Shown here piece after piece: positions 1 through 4,572 of a stretch of 5,923 bases of DNA (positions within the stretch are counted from its first letter, which is position 1; each line of letters begins with the position of its first letter). Source of the DNA: Mailhella massiliensis (GTDB lineage: Bacteria; Desulfobacterota; Desulfovibrionia; Desulfovibrionales; Desulfovibrionaceae); contig NZ_DYZA01000254.1 of NCBI RefSeq assembly GCF_020741395.1, positions 1 to 5,923 on the forward strand. Reading direction: 5' to 3'. A model generated the notes under the pieces. The model did not search any database, had not been told where the DNA came from, and saw only the letters and a program-made list of their open reading frames with translations. The position numbers and the translations under genes were made by a program.

Positions 1-919
1 CAGCCGCTTCCTCGCCGTGATAGCGGGCCACGATTTCCATGGCGAGCTCTTCCTTCACCAGTTTGGGATGGAGGGAACCGGCCGCGACGCGGGCCTTCAT
101 GTCGGCGATTTCCTCAAGGGACTTCACGGAAATAAGTTCATACCAATTCCACATGAGGTCGTCGGAAATGGACATGGCCTTGCCGAACTGATCGGAAGGA
201 GACTCCATCACGCCTATGTAGTTGCCGTAGGACTTGGACATTTTACGCTCGCCGTCCAACCCCACAAGAAGGGGCATGGTCAGCGCACACTGCGATTCCA
301 TACCGTAGTGTCCCTGAAGGGTACGACCCATGAGCAGATTGAATATCTGGTCGGTACCGCCCATTTCCACGTCGGTATGCAGCATGACGGAGTCGTAGGC
401 CTGAAGCAGGGGGTACATGAATTCATGAATGGCGATGGGTGAATTCTCGCGGTAACGCTTGGCGAAATCGTCGCGTTCCATCATGCGAGCCACAGTGCAG
501 CAGGACATGAGACGCAGGAATTCCGCAGGCGTGAGCCTGTCGCCCCACTCGGAATTGAAGCCCACGGTGGTCTTTTCCGGATCGAGGATTTTAAACACCT
601 GTTCCTTGTAGGTTTCGGCGTTGGCCTTCACTTCCTCCTCGGTGAGCGGAGGACGCGTTTTGGACTTGCCGGAAGGGTCGCCTATACGGCCGGTGAAGTC
701 GCCGATAAGAAAGGTGACGTTATGCCCGAGTTCCTGGAACTGGCGCATCTTATGAATGACCACGGTATGCCCGAGATGCAGGTCGGGAGCGGTAGGGTCG
801 AAACCGACCTTGATATTCAAGGGCTTGTCGCGAGCCAGCTTCTTGCGGAGGTCTTCCTCACTCACAAGGTCCACAATGCCGCGACGTATGATCTTCACCT
901 GCTCGTCAATGGTCATCAT
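1..919 (-). CDS. tyrS: Tyrosyl-tRNA synthetase, C-terminal end missing (cut by window edge)
   Basis: This cytoplasmic class I aminoacyl-tRNA synthetase activates tyrosine with ATP and loads it onto tRNA-Tyr. Seen: 306 codons are open to the left edge. The ATP-binding HIGH signature appears as HLGH (residues 48-51, within PTAPDLHLGHTVV). A GGTDQ tyrosine-pocket motif lies in the middle, and KMSKS is at residues 226-230, followed by YGN. The Rossmann catalytic core is therefore complete. Family knowledge: bacterial TyrRS is about 400-420 residues, so roughly 100 residues remain outside the window, expected to hold the rest of the anticodon-binding region and the S4-like domain. Start: two ATGs are adjacent (919 and 916). 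The AGGAG at 927-931 stands 7 nt from the first, so I chose 919. The gene is divergent from ribB and has its own promoter. I see no T-box leader. The product is secure. Confidence 0.96.
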   Translation of the reverse strand, partial: MMTIDEQVKIIRRGIVDLVSEEDLRKKLARDKPLNIKVGFDPTAPDLHLGHTVVIHKMRQFQELGHNVTFLIGDFTGRIGDPSGKSKTRPPLTEEEVKANAETYKEQVFKILDPEKTTVGFNSEWGDRLTPAEFLRLMSCCTVARMMERDDFAKRYRENSPIAIHEFMYPLLQAYDSVMLHTDVEMGGTDQIFNLLMGRTLQGHYGMESQCALTMPLLVGLDGERKMSKSYGNYIGVMESPSDQFGKAMSISDDLMWNWYELISVKSLEEIADMKARVAAGSLHPKLVKEELAMEIVARYHGEEAA

Positions 920-997
920 CGTATTGCTCCTGCCGATAACGGCGCTGAATAGTAAATTTTTACCCTGCCGGCAGAGCCGGAATCCGGGCTGGCGGGC

Positions 998-1026
998 ATT
1001 GTCTCAGGCTTGGGCAGCTCTGTCAA
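998..1026 (-). promoter_or_regulatory. Predicted sigma70-type promoter of tyrS
   Basis: Read on the minus strand there is a perfect TTGACA (-35) at 1026-1021, a 17-nt spacer and GACAAT (-10, 4 of 6 matches) at 1003-998. TGA directly before the hexamer makes an extended -10. Transcription would start near 991, giving a leader of about 70 nt before the tyrS ATG at 919. No T-box features or strong terminator are visible in that leader. A short GC hairpin (CCGGC/GCCGG) lies near 970-985. This is prediction by consensus only. Confidence 0.6.
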
Positions 1027-1107
1027 CGCCACAGGACTCCTCTTTTCTTTCCGGCTCTTCCGCGCCTCTCGTCCGGCCTCTTTCGCACAAAAAATTCCCA
1101 CAGACTC

Positions 1108-1136
1108 TTGACAGCGGGCTTGAACCTATTAAAAAT
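1108..1136 (+). promoter_or_regulatory. Predicted promoter of the FMN riboswitch-ribB transcript
   Basis: A perfect TTGACA is at 1108-1113. The best -10 candidates are AAAAAT (1131-1136, 17-nt spacer) or TAAAAA (1130-1135, 16-nt spacer), each 4 of 6. Either would start RNA near 1142, just before the first base of aptamer helix P1 (1146). A rival pair, TTGAAC (1120-1125) and TATATT (1142-1147, 5 of 6), would start RNA near 1154 and cut off the 5' strand of P1. I therefore prefer the first pair. Confidence 0.55.
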
Positions 1137-1145
1137 GATTTTATA

Positions 1146-1285
1146 TTTCTCAGGGCGGGGTGAAAGTCCCCACCGGCGGTGATCCGGCGTTTTCTGCCGG
1201 AAGCCCGCGGGCGGTGCTTCATGGGAAGGATCGCAGATCCGGTGCAATTCCGGGGCCGACGGTAATAGTCCGGACGAAAGAGAAA
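1146..1285 (+). promoter_or_regulatory. FMN riboswitch aptamer (RFN element) in the ribB leader
   Basis: The aptamer binds flavin mononucleotide in nascent mRNA and turns off riboflavin genes when FMN is plentiful. Seen in order: P1 5' strand TTTCTC (1146-1151), AGGGCGGGG with hairpin GGGG/CCCC (1157-1160/1168-1171), conserved ACCGGCGGT (1172-1180), a variable hairpin CCGGC/GCCGG, GCCCGCGGGC (1203-1212), hairpin GGATC/GATCC (1228-1232/1236-1240), CCGGTGCAATTCCGG, GGCCGACGGTAATAGTCCGGACGAAAGA, and the P1 3' strand GAGAAA (1280-1285). All blocks of the RFN consensus are present and P1 pairs perfectly over 6 bp. It lies about 100 nt upstream of ribB on the same strand, as expected for this class in many proteobacteria. 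The identification is very secure. Confidence 0.97.
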
Positions 1286-1376
1286 GGATCGCAGGCCTCC
1301 TTCTGCGGAGGCGTTCCCCCTCTGCTCTCTCCCAGTGCCTTATGCCGCCCTGATGCCGGATATTCTCCCCAAGGAG
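1286..1376 (+). promoter_or_regulatory. Expression platform between FMN aptamer and ribB Shine-Dalgarno
   Basis: Downstream of P1 a hairpin GCCTCC/GGAGGC (1295-1300/1307-1312) is followed by GTTCCCCC, which is not a real U-tract, so transcription termination is unlikely here. The left arm overlaps CTCCTT (1297-1302), the exact complement of the ribB Shine-Dalgarno AAGGAG (1371-1376). A competing hairpin CGCAG/CTGCG (1290-1294/1303-1307) would put that anti-SD in its loop. A small local hairpin CTCC/GGAG (1365-1368/1373-1376) also touches the SD. These pairings suggest control of translation initiation. The pairings are seen; the mechanism is inferred. Confidence 0.55.
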
Positions 1377-1382
1377 TTTGTC

Positions 1383-2036
1383 ATGCGTCAGCTCTCCATC
1401 CTTGAATCCTTCGGTTCTCCCCGCGAACGTGTGGAACGCGCCATAGCTTCCCTCAAGGCGGGCAACGGCGTGCTCATCGTGGACGATGAAGACCGCGAAA
1501 ATGAAGGCGATCTCATCTACGCCGCCGAAACGCTCACCCCCGCTCAAATGGCCCTGCTCATCCGCGAATGCAGCGGTATCGTGTGTCTGTGCCTCACCGA
1601 TGAAAAGGCCAACGAGCTCGACCTGCCCCCCATGGTGCAGAATAACACCAATAAGAACCGCACCGCCTTCACCGTGACGATCGAAGCCGCGAGAGGCGTG
1701 ACTACCGGCGTTTCCGCCTCAGACAGGGTGACTACCGTGAAAGCCGCCATTGCTCCCGGCGCGAAGCCCGACGACCTGCACCGCCCGGGCCACGTCTTCC
1801 CCCTGCGTGCGAAGCCCAACGGTGTTCTTGAACGCCGGGGACACACGGAAGTAACGGTGGATCTGTGCCGCATGGCGGGCTTTACCCCGGCGGGCGTGCT
1901 TTGCGAACTTACGCTGGAAAACGGCACCATGGCCCGCCTGCCCGAGGTGGCGGAATTCGCCCGTGCCCACAACATGCCTCTCGCCACGGTGGACGACGTG
2001 GCAAAGTATCGTATGGAACTGGAAGGCAAATTCTGA
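1383..2036 (+). CDS. ribB: 3,4-dihydroxy-2-butanone 4-phosphate synthase (stand-alone RibB)
   Basis: RibB converts D-ribulose 5-phosphate into formate and 3,4-dihydroxy-2-butanone 4-phosphate, the four-carbon precursor of lumazine and riboflavin. It is a cytosolic Mg-dependent homodimer. Seen: 217 residues, matching the length of E. coli RibB. The acidic metal and substrate loop DDEDRENEGD is at 34-43, SGIVCLC at 64-70, TIEAARGVTTGVSASDR at 99-115, RPGHVFPLRA at 134-143, and RGHTE at 152-156 with catalytic-type H154, then E175 in GVLCE. The protein ends right after the DHBP domain, so this is not a RibBA fusion. Start: ATG 1383 has AAGGAG 6 nt upstream and an N-terminus aligned with E. coli RibB. 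An in-frame ATG at 1335 lies inside the riboswitch expression platform and lacks a good SD, so I rejected it. Expression is expected to fall at high FMN. No other rib gene is adjacent, and a terminator follows directly. Confidence 0.97.
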   Translation: MRQLSILESFGSPRERVERAIASLKAGNGVLIVDDEDRENEGDLIYAAETLTPAQMALLIRECSGIVCLCLTDEKANELDLPPMVQNNTNKNRTAFTVTIEAARGVTTGVSASDRVTTVKAAIAPGAKPDDLHRPGHVFPLRAKPNGVLERRGHTEVTVDLCRMAGFTPAGVLCELTLENGTMARLPEVAEFARAHNMPLATVDDVAKYRMELEGKF

Positions 2037-2047
2037 TTTTCATGCTC

Positions 2048-2079
2048 AAAAGCCCCGCCCGAAAAGAGCGGGGCTTTTT
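2048..2079 (+). terminator. Intrinsic terminator of ribB, possibly bidirectional
   Basis: A perfect 11-bp inverted repeat pairs AAAAGCCCCGC (2048-2058) with GCGGGGCTTTT (2068-2078) around a 9-nt loop, and T continues to 2079. It lies 11 nt after the ribB stop codon. The A-run on the left arm gives a shorter T-run on the minus strand, so it may also stop transcripts arriving from the convergent glycosyltransferase gene. Confidence 0.93.
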
Positions 2080-2337
2080 CATGCCCCAGGCCGCTTACGT
2101 TTTCCAGCCGGCGGCCAGAAAAACGGCTCCTTCCCCGGCGCCGCGTTCAAAAGACGGCGCGCCTTGCTCCTGCATCAACATCTTTCCCCGGCAAAGCCGC
2201 TCCGAGGCACGGTGTTACCGGATCTCCTTACCGCTCCAGCGTTCTTTACCGCAGGTAAGCGTGAACCGCCCCGGCAATATACCCTTTCCGGGGAATCCGT
2301 ACGCGAGCGCCGAACGACGCAACTATCCGAAACAGCC
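2080..2337. other. Non-coding gap between convergent ribB and glycosyltransferase genes
   Basis: I see no convincing gene here. The stretch contains inverted repeats without T-tracts: GCGCCG/CGGCGC (2138-2143/2155-2160) and CCCCGG/CCGGGG (2269-2274/2288-2293). It also holds three TTACCG hexamers (2215, 2228, 2246), the last forming TTACC-GCA-GGTAA (2246-2258). A 28-codon minus-strand ORF (2181-2095) has only a poor SD and no recognisable content. No classical terminator for the glycosyltransferase is visible other than the reverse reading of the ribB terminator. Confidence 0.6.
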
Positions 2338-3333
2338 CTACCGCTCTTTCATGCGGCCCGCCGCGCCGTCCAGCGCCGCGCGCATGACCATGAAGAAACG
2401 CCCTCTGCGGGAACGGAACGTACGCCAAGAAAAAGGAAGCAGCATAATCATGAAGGGGAGAGCGAAGGGATGGGCACGCCGGAGCAGATAAAAACGCGCC
2501 CGGATGAAATTCATGTCCTCCCGAGGAGCGAGTTCCGGGTCGTCGGTGACGCTCAGAAAAGGCGTGAGTCCGGCGGAAGAGCAGTCCATGCGCCGAACAA
2601 GAGCACCCGGCGCCCAGTTCAGGGCGTAACCGGCCTTTCTGGCGCGCAGGCCATATTCCACATCTTCATAAAAACCGCTGAAGCGCTCGTCGAAGAGGCC
2701 TATGTCTTCCACCATGGCGCGTGTAATGAGGCATGAGGCGTCGGAAACATAATCCAGCCTTGCCGCAATATCTTTCCTGTCGGAAAGACCGTGACGCTCA
2801 AGGCCCTTGTCCAGAGGGATCTGATCCCCCGTCCAGCGGCTCCAGCGCCCACCGGCGGCACATTCCAGTACATCGGAATCCTTCACAAGCTGCGTGGACC
2901 CCACCATGCCTATAGTCTGCTTGAGGTCGTCGTCCTCCAGATGGCGCAAAAGCGCCGCCAAAGCAAAGGATTCCGGCCGAGAGTCGTTGCGCAGAAGCCA
3001 GAAGGCATGGCAGTCCCTGTCATACAGAAGAAAACGCATCCCCGCATTCATGGCACCACCTATGCTTTCCGGCTCCTCACTGCGCAACAGGACGAGCGGC
3101 GCAGGCGAGGAATCGGAACCGTACACCTCCACCGGGGCAGGAAGGCCCGCCTTCTCGGCAAGGGAACTCCAACCTTCCAGGATACGGTCGGCCACTTCAT
3201 TTTCAGAACCGTTGTCACATACCACGATGCGGCGGGGCAACCCGCTTTGCGCATGCACGCACTCAAGGCAGGCCAGCGTGTTCTTCCAGTCATTGTACGT
3301 CAGAATAATGACGCCGACTTCCGTATGCTCCAT
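2338..3333 (-). CDS. Family 2 glycosyltransferase (rhamnosyltransferase-like, COG1216 type)
   Basis: This probable inverting GT-A glycosyltransferase moves a sugar from a nucleotide donor to a surface glycan or lipid acceptor. Donor and acceptor cannot be told from sequence. Seen in 331 residues: N-terminal strand VGVIILTYNDW (6-16), VVCDNGS (37-43), a donor-loop region ESIGGAMNAGM (89-99), WLLRNDS (112-118) at the place of the metal-binding NxD/DxD motif, and FYEDVEYGLRARKAGY (221-236), the usual acidic catalytic-region motif of this group. A hydrophobic stretch near 296-306 and a basic C-terminus (FRSRRGRF) suggest membrane association. Start: ATG 3333 has GAGGAG upstream and begins the GT-A fold. 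The frame stays open further upstream to 3666, but that part runs antisense through the LysR gene. The gene lies downstream of that regulator on the same strand with a 152-nt gap. No other glycan genes are nearby. Family is secure, specificity unknown. Confidence 0.9.
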   Translation of the reverse strand: MEHTEVGVIILTYNDWKNTLACLECVHAQSGLPRRIVVCDNGSENEVADRILEGWSSLAEKAGLPAPVEVYGSDSSPAPLVLLRSEEPESIGGAMNAGMRFLLYDRDCHAFWLLRNDSRPESFALAALLRHLEDDDLKQTIGMVGSTQLVKDSDVLECAAGGRWSRWTGDQIPLDKGLERHGLSDRKDIAARLDYVSDASCLITRAMVEDIGLFDERFSGFYEDVEYGLRARKAGYALNWAPGALVRRMDCSSAGLTPFLSVTDDPELAPREDMNFIRARFYLLRRAHPFALPFMIMLLPFSWRTFRSRRGRFFMVMRAALDGAAGRMKER

Positions 3334-3474
3334 GATGCGCTCCTCTTTGTGACAACCGGAAAACTTAGCCTGTACCCGGAAGACCGTATCCTTGCCTTTC
3401 GGGCAGAAGCGGGCAAGTCCATGCCCGACAGGAAACTCAGCTATAGATATGGCCTGCTGCTCCTTTTCCGTCAA
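3334..3474 (-). promoter_or_regulatory. Leader and weak candidate promoter of the glycosyltransferase gene
   Basis: Read on the minus strand, TTGACG (3474-3469) is a fair -35, with weak AT-rich -10 candidates (CATATC at a 17-nt spacer, TATCTA at 19), so RNA might start near 3440. The following leader holds CGGGCA (3427-3422), which can pair with TGCCCG at 3415-3410 or at 3405-3400, and CTTGCC (3417-3412), which can pair with GGCAAG (3396-3391). It ends in AAAGAGGAG, 6-7 nt before the ATG. No intrinsic terminator separates lysR from this gene, so read-through from lysR is also possible. Confidence 0.3.
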
Positions 3475-3485
3475 GACCGGACAGG

Positions 3486-4415
3486 CTACACATACCGTTC
3501 CCGGATGAAGTCCACCACCTGCCTCTCCTCGGGGCTGAGTCCCCCGCTTTCCATGGAAACCAGGTAATGAAAGGAAGGCATAAGGCACATACCATCCACG
3601 GGAAGCGCGCGGATAAGCCCGTTGGTAATATACCAACTGTAGGCCGACATTTTGTGCAGGAAACACCCTGCGGCCTTATTCTGGGCCACCATCTGCATGA
3701 TGTTTTCCCGGCTGTTGACATACAGATATTCCTTTATACCTATGACGTCGAAAATCTTTTTCTGAAAAAGCTGATTGCGTTTCAATACCTGGTTGGAATA
3801 GGTGGCCAGCTTGAGAGTGGCGCAGTCCTTGAGACTCAGCTTCTCTTTCCCCGCCAGGGGATGTTTTGAGGAAAGAAAGATATAATATTCATCCTCCATG
3901 AGAGCCTCACTGATAAAGCCCATGTCCCGGTACTGAGCGATGAGCTTTTCCGATTCCCCTTCGGAAAAGGCAGTGACGCCGATATGAGCTTTCCCCTGCT
4001 GAAGAAAAGAATAAAGCTCATACACCGTGGCCTCATGCAACACGATATTCACCAGGGGAAGCTCCGCCTTGATTCTGGAAAACACATGTTCGGCAAGATA
4101 ATTGCAGGCCGAGGGAATAGCTACCACGGGAACAAGCACAGGGTCGCCCTTCCTGATCCCGAACCCCTTCCAGGAGGTCATCTTCGCCGCAAGCTCATCC
4201 AGCAGGTTCTTGCAGTCTTCATAAATATGAAGCCCCCAGGAGGTAGGCACACAACCCTTGCGGCTACGCACCAGAAGCTGCACTCCCAGCTCCTCTTCCA
4301 GCGCACGGATGGCGTTGGTCAGCGCAGGCTGCGTGATATTGAGCTTTTGCGCCGCCTTATTGAAGGAATGCGCTTCCACCACCTGGACGAAATACTGAAG
4401 CTGTTCCAAACGCAT
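3486..4415 (-). CDS. LysR-family transcriptional regulator
   Basis: This is a DNA-binding regulator, normally a tetramer that senses a small co-inducer and often controls a divergent neighbour. Seen in 309 residues, the usual LysR length: an N-terminal winged helix-turn-helix beginning MRLEQLQYFVQVVEAHSF, recognition region AAQKLNITQPALTNAIRALE (21-40), the family hallmark EEELGVQLLVRSRKG (40-54), a linker helix, then a periplasmic-binding-protein-like effector domain from about residue 90 to the end. Start: ATG 4415 fits the family N-terminus exactly and has GAGGT 4 nt upstream. A longer frame to 4484 would add a Phe/Ile-rich tail encoded by the AT-rich promoter, which I rejected. It is divergent from the anion permease across 153 bp containing operator-like dyads, so the permease is its most likely target. 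Its ligand is unknown. The C-terminal half does not match a named member that I recognise. Confidence 0.95.
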   Translation of the reverse strand: MRLEQLQYFVQVVEAHSFNKAAQKLNITQPALTNAIRALEEELGVQLLVRSRKGCVPTSWGLHIYEDCKNLLDELAAKMTSWKGFGIRKGDPVLVPVVAIPSACNYLAEHVFSRIKAELPLVNIVLHEATVYELYSFLQQGKAHIGVTAFSEGESEKLIAQYRDMGFISEALMEDEYYIFLSSKHPLAGKEKLSLKDCATLKLATYSNQVLKRNQLFQKKIFDVIGIKEYLYVNSRENIMQMVAQNKAAGCFLHKMSAYSWYITNGLIRALPVDGMCLMPSFHYLVSMESGGLSPEERQVVDFIRERYV

Positions 4416-4433
4416 GGCGACCTCAGTAGAAAC

Positions 4434-4455
4434 AGTTATAAAAAAATTTATAACT
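4434..4455. promoter_or_regulatory. Perfect palindrome, probable LysR operator
   Basis: AGTTATAAA (4434-4442) and TTTATAACT (4447-4455) form a perfect 9-bp inverted repeat around AAAA. It lies 18 bp upstream of the lysR start codon and about 115 bp before the permease start. AT-rich dyads of this size between a LysR gene and a divergent target are typical regulator-binding sites. Here the site falls downstream of the predicted lysR -10, which would suit autorepression. The palindrome is seen; binding by this LysR is inferred. Confidence 0.6.
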
Positions 4456-4459
4456 AAAC

Positions 4460-4479
4460 TATAAAAAAAAGAAATTATA
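4460..4479. promoter_or_regulatory. Second, imperfect dyad related to the operator
   Basis: TATAA (4460-4464) and TTATA (4475-4479) form an inverted repeat with a 10-nt A-rich centre. The left arm repeats the TATAA of the first palindrome 23 bp further on, close to two helical turns. It overlaps the predicted lysR -10 box. Many LysR-controlled promoters have a strong recognition site plus a weaker activation site, and this could be the weaker one. The A-rich context makes chance similarity a real concern. Confidence 0.35.
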
Positions 4480-4502
4480 CACAAGGAGGGCTCTCCTGTA
4501 TT
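4474..4502 (-). promoter_or_regulatory. Predicted lysR promoter
   Basis: On the minus strand a perfect TATAAT occupies 4479-4474. The sequence at a 17-nt spacer, AATACA (4502-4497), matches the -35 consensus at only 3 of 6 positions. RNA would start near 4467, leaving a leader of about 50 nt that contains the perfect palindrome. The -10 is convincing and the -35 is weak. Confidence 0.45.
4484..4497. repeat. Short perfect palindrome AGGAG-GGCT-CTCCT
   Basis: A 5-bp inverted repeat with a 4-nt loop lies between the lysR -10 and the permease leader ORFs. On the plus strand it contains an SD-like AGGAGGG, but no start codon follows at usable distance (next ATG at 4511), so it is probably not a ribosome-binding site for a gene. 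It could be a hairpin at the 5' end of the permease mRNA, part of an operator, or chance. Confidence 0.3.
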
Positions 4503-4530
4503 CAGATATCATGAAAGGAGTACCAGGCTT

Positions 4531-4572
4531 ATGGGCTCCGCATTCGATTCCCAACAGGAGAAGCCGTCATGA
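4531..4572 (+). CDS. Possible 13-codon leader peptide coupled to the permease
   Basis: ATG 4531 is preceded by AAAGGAG (4514-4520) with a 10-nt spacer, a good ribosome-binding site. The frame encodes MGSAFDSQQEKPS and stops at TGA 4570-4572, overlapping the permease start as ATGA. The permease SD (AGGAG, 4556-4560) lies inside it. The arrangement would allow translational coupling. At 13 codons, and with no recognised sequence, the peptide could equally be chance. A second overlapping ORF starts at ATG 4511 but lacks a well-placed SD. Confidence 0.3.
   Translation: MGSAFDSQQEKPS

Noticed and set aside
17..442. Plus-strand ORF of 141 codons within tyrS
   Set aside because: It is a shadow of tyrS. 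The minus strand carries the complete HLGH, GGTDQ and KMSKS motifs of tyrosyl-tRNA synthetase.
1335..1382. Upstream in-frame ATG giving a 233-residue RibB
   Set aside because: It lies in the riboswitch expression platform with no good SD. The ATG at 1383 has AAGGAG and matches the length and N-terminus of known RibB.
2138..2160. GC hairpin GCGCCG/CGGCGC as a terminator for the glycosyltransferase
   Set aside because: No T-tract follows it on either strand, so it does not qualify as an intrinsic terminator.
2095..2181. A 28-codon minus-strand ORF in the ribB-glycosyltransferase gap
   Set aside because: The only SD candidate, GGGGAAAG, is too close to the ATG, no promoter is visible, and the peptide shows no signal, transmembrane or toxin-like pattern.
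1963..2736. A 257-codon plus-strand ORF running from inside ribB through the gap and into the glycosyltransferase
   Set aside because: It starts within ribB in another frame, crosses the ribB terminator, and its product is a low-complexity Arg/Pro-rich sequence without recognisable content.
3334..3666. N-terminal extension of the glycosyltransferase frame up to 3666
   Set aside because: It runs antisense through the LysR gene, has no family similarity, and the ATG at 3333 has a proper SD and starts the GT-A fold.
4416..4484. Longer LysR start at 4484
   Set aside because: The extra residues are encoded by the AT-rich operator and promoter region, and the LysR family N-terminus begins exactly at the ATG at 4415.
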